Below are positions 1-6,077 of a stretch of 6,077 nt of DNA, piece after piece. A program made the position numbers and the translations under genes. The DNA is from JBHHXG01 sp046756985 (GTDB taxonomy: Bacteria > Pseudomonadota > Zetaproteobacteria > Mariprofundales > Mariprofundaceae), in contig JBHHXG010000083.1 in the NCBI GenBank assembly GCA_046756985.1, forward strand, positions 1 to 6,077. Reading direction: 5' to 3'. Under the pieces are notes generated by a model that had not been told where the DNA came from, searched no databases, and was given only the letters and a program-made list of their open reading frames with translations. Position 1 is the stretch's first letter, and each line of letters opens with the position of its first letter.

Positions 1-89
1 CCATGCCGGAATAAAACTGGGAAAGTCCAGTCATCCTGATACGTTTGAACACGCTTGCTGAAAACCCAATAACAGCTTACATTTGCTTC
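1..89. other. Upstream stretch, no supportable gene
   Basis: This short edge region holds no gene I can support. Stops occur in all three forward frames (TAA at 12-14, TGA at 37-39, TGA at 59-61). An upstream gene could end here, but too little is visible to say so. A TTG at 45 is in frame with the small His-rich gene and could extend it by 15 residues. There is no Shine-Dalgarno-like purine run at a proper distance from either that TTG or the ATG at 90. No convincing promoter was found; TTGAAC at 45-50 with AATAAC at 68-73 has plausible spacing but is too weak to call. Confidence 0.5.
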
Positions 90-401
90 ATGCGTGCTGT
101 GGCATTAATCGCTATTGTGGGTTTACAACTCTCCATTTTAACATGTGGTTATGATATCCATGTGCATCACATGGATGGTGAATCAGGTGCCATTGAGCAC
201 CACCATGATCCAGCAGGTGGAGACGGAGGGCTGTCTGATCACCCATGTCAGGTTCACGCATCACACGTCTTTATCGATCACGAACCAAACATCCTAAATG
301 CAATTCCATCAGCTCCGGAATCGAGCTACGAGCTTGCTACTCTGAACTTCACAAGCGTTCCACACCTTATAGAAAGACCACCAAAACATTCGCACGGCTG
401 A
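90..401 (+). CDS. Small exported His-rich protein, putative periplasmic metal-binding protein (CzcI-like position)
   Basis: I cannot assign this 103-residue protein to a family with certainty. From ATG 90 it begins with MR and a hydrophobic run (residues 3-19) that looks like a signal peptide or membrane anchor, so the mature part should be periplasmic. It carries 13 histidines: HVHH at 24-27, HHH at 37-39, then H51, H56, H59, H64 and a C-terminal KHSHG tail. C53 lies in DHPCQVHASH. Such clusters suit binding of Zn, Co, Ni or Cu. Its place directly before czcCBA matches czcI of Cupriavidus, a small exported protein implicated in czc control; CopL-like small His-rich proteins before copper genes are another parallel. 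The C19-G context is not a good lipobox. A TTG at 45 would give 118 residues, but ATG 90 leaves a cleaner signal peptide. Neither start has a visible Shine-Dalgarno. Function is inferred from composition and location only. Confidence 0.65.
   Translation: MRAVALIAIVGLQLSILTCGYDIHVHHMDGESGAIEHHHDPAGGDGGLSDHPCQVHASHVFIDHEPNILNAIPSAPESSYELATLNFTSVPHLIERPPKHSHG
156..176. repeat. 21-base interrupted palindrome inside the His-rich gene
   Basis: ATCCATGTG (156-164) and CACATGGAT (168-176) are perfect reverse complements, nine base pairs around a CAT loop, with a possible G-T pair beyond at 155/177. The repeat encodes the first His cluster (IHVHHMD). Part of the symmetry may come from stacking His codons (CAT, CAC) beside ATG, but a perfect nine-base arm is more than the protein motif requires. 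It could be an mRNA hairpin or a dimeric regulator's operator; neither is shown. Confidence 0.6.
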
Positions 402-421
402 GTTTCATCTCATCAATGCCT

Positions 422-448
422 GAGTAGATCTACGCTGTAGATCTGCTT
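422..448 (+). repeat. Stem-loop with paired GTAGATCT repeats in the czcC leader
   Basis: AGATCTAC (426-433) and GTAGATCT (437-444) form a perfect eight-base-pair stem around the loop GCT. In RNA the stem can extend outward by four more pairs, including two G-U pairs (422-425 with 445-448). Because AGATCT is itself a palindrome, GTAGATCT also appears as a direct repeat at 424-431 and 437-444. The element lies 21 bases after the stop of the small His-rich gene and well before the czcC start. No T-run follows, so a classical intrinsic terminator is unlikely. A regulator operator, or an RNA stem that stabilises or processes the transcript, are the alternatives. Confidence 0.6.
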
Positions 449-456
449 GATGTATT

Positions 457-512
457 CCGAGATCGGACCTCGGCTTCCCCACAACTTAAAAATCTCATCA
501 CAGGGGGAAACT
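457..512 (+). promoter_or_regulatory. Possible Shine-Dalgarno-sequestering leader of czcC
   Basis: The 111-base gap between the small gene and czcC contains no gene. Downstream of the first stem-loop, CCGAG (457-461) can pair with CTCGG (469-473). Immediately after, TTCCCC (475-480) is a perfect complement of GGGGAA (504-509), which overlaps the czcC Shine-Dalgarno at 502-507. Folding would hide the ribosome-binding site in a six-base-pair stem with a 23-base loop. This is consistent with translational control, or with coupling to translation of the upstream small gene, but six pairs alone can occur by chance. Confidence 0.35.
502..507 (+). promoter_or_regulatory. Ribosome-binding site of czcC, supports GTG start
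   Basis: AGGGGG lies five bases before GTG 513. It favours this GTG over the in-frame upstream TTG 447 and ATG 450, which have no comparable site and would put 21-22 non-signal-like residues before the signal peptide. Confidence 0.75.
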
Positions 513-1763
513 GTGCGAATTCGTTATTTGATTGTATTTCATGCCGGGCTGCTGATCTGCCTGCACCCGTGGTATGCAAATGCAATAACACTTGAAGAAG
601 TAATGACAATGGCCAGCGAGCAGCATCCAAAGCTGCGGATAGCTGAGAAAAGTGTCGATGCAGCCAAGGGCAATCTGGAGGAACAGGGTTCTTATGCTTA
701 CAACCCTGAGCTATCTCTGGAGCCGCAACGCCGCAGGTTGAACGCTGGCGGTACATCCAATGATTACTACATCACCTTATCCCAAGGGATTGAGATTGGC
801 GGTAAGCGGGGGTACCGGGAACTGTCTGCCCAAGCCGCATTAAGCGCGGCCAATCGGGAGTTAGAGGCAACGCGGCAACAATTGAGCATTGAAGCTGCCA
901 AGGCTTTTGTTGATCTGTTCTTTGCCAAACAAATGCTGGATATGAGAAGTCGGCAGACGGCCATGCTTCAGCAAATGAGCCATGCGATAGACCGACGTTT
1001 AGAAGTCGGTGAAGCCAATCAGCTGGACGCAAACCTTGCGCGTTCAACCTACGCATCTGCCCTGAATGCAGAAACGAGTGCAAAACAGGGCTTTACTCTG
1101 AGCCAGTCCCGTTACTATGCGTCTGTTGGCCAGCTGGGAGGAGATCAACCGGTTAATCCCGAACTTCCTAAGCTACTATTGGATTGGAGGCCTCCTGAAA
1201 ATCCTTTTGAGGTTGCTCTTCAGTCCCGCCCTGACCTTGCTGGCCTTCGCTCACAGCTTACGCAGTCCAATGCCCAAGCAGATTTGGCCAAGGCACAACG
1301 CATCCCTGATCCGACATTGAGTGTTATGAATGGGCGAGAGGCTGGCGAGCAACTCATACTGGTGGGCATCAGCATTCCAATTCCAATATGGAATAGCCAT
1401 AAAGGTGCCTATAAAGCGGCCTTGGCCCAGTCTGAACGTACCCAGACAGAACTGGAGTGGTCAGAACATCAGTTGCGCCTTGAAGTACAGGCTGCGATTT
1501 ACAACCACGAAAGTGCAATGAGCGCTGTGGCCAGTGCCTATAAGGCTGAGGAACAGCAATCTGCCTTTGACAGCATTAAGCTGGCACAGACTGCCTTTCA
1601 GGCGGGGGAACTGGATCTTGAAGATCTGGTCATCCACATTAATCAGGGACTGGACGCCCGGCTGACAGCACTGGAAATCATGAAACGGGGCTGGCTTGCC
1701 CGTATCCGGCTGGTCGAGGTACTTGGCCAGCCTGAATATATTCTCAAAGGAACCGAACAATGA
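513..1763 (+). CDS. czcC: CzcC-like outer-membrane efflux channel (outer-membrane factor, TolC superfamily)
   Basis: This is the outer-membrane exit duct of the tripartite pump, expected to trimerise and span the outer membrane and periplasm. The 416-residue length is close to CzcC of Cupriavidus (about 418). From GTG 513 the N-terminus is a signal peptide (MRIR, hydrophobic 6-18, probable cleavage after YANA at 24); no lipobox Cys is present. Two outer-membrane-efflux repeats follow, at roughly 25-205 and 230-405. Visible marks are the opening EEVMTMASEQHPKLRIAEK helix, the strand motif SQGIEIGGKRG (90-100), GEANQLDANLARS (167-179), and in the second repeat AQRIPDPTLSVMNG (261-274) followed by ILVGISIPIPIWN (282-294). 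The helices between are rich in Ala, Gln and Glu, as in the alpha-barrel. Its stop overlaps the czcB start (ATGA), so translation is coupled. The family call is secure; the metal is not set by this subunit. Confidence 0.93.
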   Translation: MRIRYLIVFHAGLLICLHPWYANAITLEEVMTMASEQHPKLRIAEKSVDAAKGNLEEQGSYAYNPELSLEPQRRRLNAGGTSNDYYITLSQGIEIGGKRGYRELSAQAALSAANRELEATRQQLSIEAAKAFVDLFFAKQMLDMRSRQTAMLQQMSHAIDRRLEVGEANQLDANLARSTYASALNAETSAKQGFTLSQSRYYASVGQLGGDQPVNPELPKLLLDWRPPENPFEVALQSRPDLAGLRSQLTQSNAQADLAKAQRIPDPTLSVMNGREAGEQLILVGISIPIPIWNSHKGAYKAALAQSERTQTELEWSEHQLRLEVQAAIYNHESAMSAVASAYKAEEQQSAFDSIKLAQTAFQAGELDLEDLVIHINQGLDARLTALEIMKRGWLARIRLVEVLGQPEYILKGTEQ

Positions 1764-2956
1764 AAACATTACTTATATCAATATTTACGCTGATTATGAT
1801 GCTCAGTCAGTCTTTGATGGCTGAAGATCATGCACATGGCGAGACGGGCCATGAACAAAAGGAACAGGCTGGCCACTCAAAACATGGCGACCATGAAGAA
1901 GGAGGTGCCGTCAAACTGACGCCAACCCAGATCAGGCAGGCAGGGCTGCAAACAGCAGCGATTAAACTCCAACCCAAGCCGGAGACGATTCGTGCGCCGG
2001 GCTCTGTCGCCTTCAATGCCTATCGTTTGTCTGATGTGACGAGCCTTGTTGATGGCTTGATTCATGCCCGCCATGCTCGTTTGGGCGACAAGGTAAAGAA
2101 GGGCCAGAAACTTGTGACCTTGATGAGCACGGCATTGGCTCAAGCTCAGGCCGACTTTCTTCGTGCCGAGGCGGAACATCGCAAGAGTAAACAGGAATGG
2201 AAGCGCCTTGAAGGGCTGGCAGCCCAGAGGATCGTCTCTCAGGCCCGCCTGCAACAGGCAGAGAGCGCACACCAGGCCGCGCACGCGAACCTGGCTGCAG
2301 CTCGTGCAGCTCTATCGGCCTATGGTCTGAGGAGCAAGGACATCAATGCACTTACAAAGCGTAATGAATACGGCGAGCTATTATTGCGGGCTCCAGGTGG
2401 CGGGACAGTCGTGGCAGATGATTTTCGAATCGGTCAGCATGTGGCCGCAGGCACGCTCCTGCTGCAAATTGCTGATGAGGAAACGGTTTGGGTTGAAGTT
2501 CAAATCCCGGAATCGAAACTGGCAGTGGTTAAAGTTGGACAAGCCGCATCCGTGATGTTCAAGGGGAGCGGGCATCACCACACCGGCAAGGTTGTCAACA
2601 TCCACCACCAGCTTGATCTGAAGACACGGACAGCCGGTGTCCGCCTGGAGATTGAGAACAGGGAGGACGAACTGCACCCCGGCATGTTCGTCAATGCTGA
2701 AATAGAGGCGGGACATGGCGAGATGGTGTTGTTGCTTCCGGAGCAGGCGATTCAGCGTCAGGGCAGTGAGCTGATTGTCTTTGTGGAGGAGGAGCCGGGT
2801 CATTTTGAACGGCGCGAGGTTCGTGTTGGCAAGTCAATGATGGGCCTTGTTCCTGTTCTCGAAGGTGTGAAAGAGGGTGAATCTGTTGTCATCAAGGGTG
2901 CCTTTGTCCTTGCTTCAGAGCTGGCAAAATCCGGCTTTGAAGCGCACCAGCATTAA
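1760..2956 (+). CDS. czcB: CzcB-like periplasmic adaptor (membrane fusion protein) of heavy-metal RND efflux system
   Basis: This 398-residue adaptor should link CzcA to CzcC in the periplasm. Residues 1-21 form a signal peptide with likely cleavage at LMA-ED. A His-rich, acidic segment follows (H24, H26, H31, H39, H42, H45), probably flexible and metal-binding. The adaptor domains then come in order: lipoyl half one (about 95-121, SLVDGLIHARHARLGDKVKKG), an Ala/Gln/Glu-rich coiled-coil hairpin (about 124-189), lipoyl half two (209-239, LRAPGGGTVV and IGQHVAAG), a beta-barrel (about 242-316, with LHPGMFVNAEI at 305-315) and a membrane-proximal domain (about 325-386). Further His groups sit at GHHHTG (271-276) and IHH (281-283) in the barrel, and the chain ends AHQH. 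The start overlaps the czcC stop and has AAAGGAA (1746-1752) upstream. The His-rich front fits divalent-metal CzcB types, but the sequence does not fix the metal. Confidence 0.94.
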   Translation: MKTLLISIFTLIMMLSQSLMAEDHAHGETGHEQKEQAGHSKHGDHEEGGAVKLTPTQIRQAGLQTAAIKLQPKPETIRAPGSVAFNAYRLSDVTSLVDGLIHARHARLGDKVKKGQKLVTLMSTALAQAQADFLRAEAEHRKSKQEWKRLEGLAAQRIVSQARLQQAESAHQAAHANLAAARAALSAYGLRSKDINALTKRNEYGELLLRAPGGGTVVADDFRIGQHVAAGTLLLQIADEETVWVEVQIPESKLAVVKVGQAASVMFKGSGHHHTGKVVNIHHQLDLKTRTAGVRLEIENREDELHPGMFVNAEIEAGHGEMVLLLPEQAIQRQGSELIVFVEEEPGHFERREVRVGKSMMGLVPVLEGVKEGESVVIKGAFVLASELAKSGFEAHQH

Positions 2957-2960
2957 GGAG
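2955..2960 (+). promoter_or_regulatory. Ribosome-binding site of czcA, overlapping the czcB stop
   Basis: AAGGAG overlaps the TAA stop of czcB (2954-2956) and sits six bases before ATG 2967. It fixes the czcA start and implies that czcA translation follows directly from czcB. Confidence 0.85.
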
Positions 2961-2966
2961 ACGGTC

Positions 2967-5900
2967 ATGTTTGCGCGTATCATTGATGCGGCGGTCAACA
3001 ACCGCCTTCTGATTCTTTTGCTATTACTGGGCTCCATTGCTTATGCGATGTTTGTCGTGCCAAAACTGAATTTGGACGCCTTTCCCGATGTCACCAATAT
3101 ACAGGTGACTGTTAACACCGAAGCGCAGGGGCTGGCTTCCGAAGAAGTGGAGCAGTTGATCACCTACCCGGTGGAGGCGGTGATGTATGCCCTGCCTGAT
3201 GTTGAGGAAGTGCGTTCCATATCAAAAACGGGCCTGTCGGTCGTCACGGTCGTGTTCAAGGAAGGCACGGATATTTATTTTGCGCGACAACTGGTATTTC
3301 AGAAATTGCAGGATGCCCGGCAAACGATTCCAGCCTGGGCGGGCACGCCCAAGATCGGGCCGAATACATCCGGTTTGGGACAGGTGTTTCAGTATATTCT
3401 CAAAACTGATCCGGATGCGGGTTACGATGCGCTGACACTGCGTGCGCTGAATGACTGGGTCGTCAAACTGATGCTGATGCCGGTTGCTGGTGTCACGGAC
3501 ATCCTCTCCTACGGAGGAGAGGTGCGTCAGTATCAGGTGCAGCTCAACCCCGAACGCCTGCTCTCATATGAGCTTCATGTTGATGATATTGCGGGAGCTA
3601 TTGAGGCCAATAACCGCAATGCCGGCGGCTGGTATCTGCCAAGAGGTGACGAACAGCTTGTGATCCGCGGTGTCGGTTGGATTCCCCCCGGCAAGCGGGG
3701 TCTGGCCGCCATCGGCGCCATACCTATCAAGACGGTGAACGGCACGCCGGTTCGCGTGCGGGATGTGGCAACCGTGGCATTTGGCGGCGAAATCCGCCAG
3801 GGCGCGGTGACCATGACTGAACGTTCGCAGGACGGAAGCATCAGTCAGTTGGGCGAAGTGGTGGTGGGCATTGTGCTCAAGCGTTTCGGATCCAACACCA
3901 AGGCAACCATTGACGATGTAAAAGCACGCTTGGACATCGTGCAGAAGGCACTGCCCGAAGGTGTCACGATCCAGCCCTTCTATGACCAGTCCGATCTGAT
4001 CGACAAGGCGGTATGGACGGTGGAAAAAGCGCTCATCGAAGCCTTCGTGCTGATCGTGATCGTTTTGTTCCTGTTTCTCATGAATCTGCGCGTCGCCACG
4101 CTGGTGCTGCTATCCGTGCCCATTTCGGTACTGGCGGCGCTGGCGGTCATGGAACATTACGGTATCTCTGCAAACCTGATGAGCCTGGGCGGTCTGGCCA
4201 TCGCCATTGGCATGATGGTGGACGGTTCCGTGGTGATGGTGGAACATATCTTCAAGCATCTGGAGCGAACGCCATCTGGCAATCATGGCATTGCACTGCT
4301 CATCACCCAGGCTTCAAAAGAGGTGGCGCGTCCTGTGCTGTTTGCCGTGCTGATCATCCTGATCGTGTTCATGCCGCTGTTTACACTGGAAGGCGTGGAA
4401 GGAAAGTTGTTCACACCGATGGCGCTGTCCATCAGCTTTGCCATGTTCGCATCCTTGTTGACGGCGATCTTTGTGATGCCGGTGCTGGCGACCTACGCTT
4501 TTACCCGAGGCGTTGTCCACAAAGACAGTCCGATACTGGCACCGATTGCCCACCTCTATCATCGGCTCCTTCAGCGGGCTTTGGCGCATCGTAAAAGAGT
4601 CGTCGGCGGAGCAGTGGCAGCCTTTGTACTCACACTCTCTATCGTTCCCTTTCTGGGCACCGAGTTTGTGCCGGAACTGGAGGAAGGAACCCTCGCCATA
4701 CGTATCACGCTCGCCCCGTCTTCCTCTCTGCATTATGCCAAAGGAGTGGGTGAACAACTGGAGAAAGTCATCATGGATAACTTTCCGGAAGCACTCTATG
4801 TCTCGGCCCGAACCGGGCGCGCTGAAATTGGAGGCGATCCTGAGCCGGTATCCAATGTCGAGGTGTTTGTCGGCTTGAAACCGCAATCCGAGTGGACCAG
4901 TGCGGATAACCGGCCTGAGTTGCAGAACCTGATGCGCGAGAAGATGGAAGTGGTGCCGGGCATATTGATCTCCTTTACCCAGCCCATAGCCATGCGTGTG
5001 GATGAGCTGCTTTCCGGCGTAAAGGCGCAGCTTGCCATCAAGCTGTTCGGAGCAGACCTGGAGGTGCTGGCTACGCAGGGAAAGGGAATTGAAAAACTGG
5101 TCAAAACCGTAAAAGGCACCCGCGATGTGGCCATGGAGCAGATCGAAGGTGAAGCACAATTGGTTGTTCGCCCGGATCGCAGCAGGCTAGACCGCTATGG
5201 TATTCCGGTGGATGCGGTTATGAGTTTGGTTGCCGATGCGATTGGTGGTGTTTCCGCCGGGCAGGTGATCAAGGGCAACGAACGCTACGATATCTATGTG
5301 CGCCTGAAAAAAAACCACAGGGATAGTGCTGAAGCCATCGGCAGCCTGATCCTGCAGGCACCGGATGGCGCATGGCTTCGCCTTGCAGATGTGGCTTCCA
5401 TTGAGGTTGAACAAGGGCCGCCGATGATCCGGCGCGATGATGTGCAAAGGCGCGTGGTCATTCAAAGCAATGTAGAAGGCCGCGACATGGGCAGCCTTGT
5501 GGCTGAACTGGATCGGCGTATTCAGCAGGAGATTGATCTTCCACCCGGATATGCCATTGTGTTTGGTGGTCAGTTTGAAAACCAGCAACGTGCCCAGGCA
5601 CGGTTGATGATCGTTGTGCCATTGTCATTGCTGTTGATTTTCCTGCTGCTCTATTTCGCCTTCCACTCCGTGGGACAGGCCCTGCTTATCATGCTCAACG
5701 TGCCTATGGCCATGATTGGCGGCATCCTGGCCCTGTTAGTATCGGGTCAATATTTGTCTGTGCCATCCAGTATCGGCTTTATTGCTCTGTTCGGTGTGGC
5801 TGTCCTCAACGGCGTGGTGCTGGTCGATGCGATTAATCGGCATCTTGGTGATAGCAGCGATATCAATGAAGCTATTTGCAATGGTGCTGAGAGCCGTTTA

Positions 5901-6077
5901 AGGCCGGTGTTGATGACCGCCATGATTGCAGCATTCGGTCTGATTCCATTGCTCCTTGCTACGGGCATCGGGGCGGAGATTCAGCGCCCACTGGCGACTG
6001 TAGTCGTGGGAGGGTTGTTTTCCTCCACATTGCTAACGCTGTTTGTCCTTCCCTGCCTGTATGAACGCTTCAGCAAA
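2967..6077 (+). CDS. czcA: CzcA-like heavy-metal efflux RND transporter (HME family), 3' end cut by window edge
   Basis: This is the proton-driven inner-membrane pump that would export metal ions through CzcB and CzcC. The frame is open for 1,037 codons to the last base with no stop. Homologues are about 1,020-1,080 residues and the visible end (LPCLYERFSK) is near the usual C-terminus, so only a few codons should be missing. The RND plan is complete: TM1 (about 14-31), a large periplasmic porter loop (about 33-350), TM2-TM6 (about 355-508), TM7 (about 544-563), a second porter loop (about 565-875), and TM8-TM12 (about 879-1031). TM4 reads AIGMMVDGSVVMVEH (413-427). D419 and E426 align with D408 and E415 of Cupriavidus CzcA; its D402 aligns with A413. 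The usual EN is EH here (H427). The three Cu(I)-binding Met of E. coli CusA (573, 623, 672) align with R579, N630 and E680, arguing against copper or silver. RVDELLSGVKAQ (677-688) is the conserved porter motif. Family certain, substrate open. Confidence 0.95.
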   Translation, partial: MFARIIDAAVNNRLLILLLLLGSIAYAMFVVPKLNLDAFPDVTNIQVTVNTEAQGLASEEVEQLITYPVEAVMYALPDVEEVRSISKTGLSVVTVVFKEGTDIYFARQLVFQKLQDARQTIPAWAGTPKIGPNTSGLGQVFQYILKTDPDAGYDALTLRALNDWVVKLMLMPVAGVTDILSYGGEVRQYQVQLNPERLLSYELHVDDIAGAIEANNRNAGGWYLPRGDEQLVIRGVGWIPPGKRGLAAIGAIPIKTVNGTPVRVRDVATVAFGGEIRQGAVTMTERSQDGSISQLGEVVVGIVLKRFGSNTKATIDDVKARLDIVQKALPEGVTIQPFYDQSDLIDKAVWTVEKALIEAFVLIVIVLFLFLMNLRVATLVLLSVPISVLAALAVMEHYGISANLMSLGGLAIAIGMMVDGSVVMVEHIFKHLERTPSGNHGIALLITQASKEVARPVLFAVLIILIVFMPLFTLEGVEGKLFTPMALSISFAMFASLLTAIFVMPVLATYAFTRGVVHKDSPILAPIAHLYHRLLQRALAHRKRVVGGAVAAFVLTLSIVPFLGTEFVPELEEGTLAIRITLAPSSSLHYAKGVGEQLEKVIMDNFPEALYVSARTGRAEIGGDPEPVSNVEVFVGLKPQSEWTSADNRPELQNLMREKMEVVPGILISFTQPIAMRVDELLSGVKAQLAIKLFGADLEVLATQGKGIEKLVKTVKGTRDVAMEQIEGEAQLVVRPDRSRLDRYGIPVDAVMSLVADAIGGVSAGQVIKGNERYDIYVRLKKNHRDSAEAIGSLILQAPDGAWLRLADVASIEVEQGPPMIRRDDVQRRVVIQSNVEGRDMGSLVAELDRRIQQEIDLPPGYAIVFGGQFENQQRAQARLMIVVPLSLLLIFLLLYFAFHSVGQALLIMLNVPMAMIGGILALLVSGQYLSVPSSIGFIALFGVAVLNGVVLVDAINRHLGDSSDINEAICNGAESRLRPVLMTAMIAAFGLIPLLLATGIGAEIQRPLATVVVGGLFSSTLLTLFVLPCLYERFSK
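3503..3522. repeat. Inverted repeat inside czcA
   Basis: CCTCTCC (3503-3509) and GGAGAGG (3516-3522) are exact reverse complements around a six-base loop. The repeat encodes ILSYGGEVR, a conserved stretch of the porter loop, so it is most likely a by-product of codon choice. No U-run follows. Confidence 0.4.

Noticed and set aside
45..73. Possible sigma70-like promoter (TTGAAC, 17-base gap, AATAAC)
   Set aside because: Only about four of six and three of six bases match the consensus; too weak without transcript data.
245..427. Second plus-strand open frame of 60 codons overlapping the small His-rich gene
   Set aside because: It overlaps the His-rich frame, has no signal, motif or ribosome-binding site, and is best seen as an out-of-frame shadow.
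422..448. Intrinsic terminator between the small gene and czcC
   Set aside because: The stem is AT-containing and not followed by a T-run, so it does not meet the usual form.
447..512. Upstream in-frame starts of czcC (TTG 447, ATG 450)
   Set aside because: They have no ribosome-binding site and would place a polar extension before a clear signal peptide; GTG 513 has AGGGGG at correct spacing and gives the usual family length.
3503..3522. Inverted repeat in czcA as a regulatory element
   Set aside because: It lies deep in a conserved coding segment (ILSYGGEVR) and is plausibly explained by codon usage; listed as a repeat only.
3682..3699. CCCCG/CGGGG short stem in czcA
   Set aside because: It is five base pairs in a Pro-Pro-Gly-Lys-Arg-Gly coding stretch; expected by chance in coding sequence.
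4314..5159. Long minus-strand open frame (281 codons) antisense to czcA
   Set aside because: It lies wholly within the continuous, family-matching czcA frame; its translation is rich in His, Gln, Arg and Cys with no recognisable domain, typical of the antisense shadow of a conserved gene.

Overview
The window carries one metal-efflux locus, all on the + strand, from a Gram-negative bacterium. Signal peptides, an outer-membrane factor and an RND (resistance-nodulation-division) pump make a diderm cell certain. The family resemblance and roughly balanced base composition suggest a member of the Pseudomonadota, but the genus cannot be named from this sequence. No RNA gene, mobile element, CRISPR array or attachment site was seen.

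Layout: positions 1-89 are a short upstream stretch with no supportable gene. Positions 90-401 encode a small exported His-rich protein, in the place that czcI holds in the classic Cupriavidus czc cluster. Positions 402-512 are a non-coding leader with three possible RNA stems, one of which would pair with the ribosome-binding site of the next gene. Then come czcC (513-1763, outer-membrane channel), czcB (1760-2956, periplasmic adaptor) and czcA (2967 to the window edge at 6077, inner-membrane RND pump). The czcA frame is open to the last base and probably lacks only its final few codons.

The three efflux genes are tightly packed: czcC and czcB share ATGA, and the czcA Shine-Dalgarno overlaps the czcB stop codon. 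They should therefore be translated as one operon. CzcA would take metal ions from the periplasm or inner-membrane surface using the proton gradient. CzcB would bridge CzcA and CzcC, and CzcC would form the exit duct. The small His-rich protein and the His-rich front of CzcB are plausible periplasmic metal buffers or sensors.

The metal cannot be fixed from sequence alone. CzcA has the AIG...D...E type of transmembrane helix 4 that is also seen in the Cu/Ag pump CusA. However, the three methionines that bind Cu(I) in CusA align with Arg, Asn and Glu here, which argues for a divalent metal such as Zn, Co, Cd or Ni. I found no wholly new system. The points most worth a second look are the small His-rich gene, the structured leader before czcC, a 21-base interrupted palindrome inside the small gene, and the hybrid metal and proton signature of CzcA.
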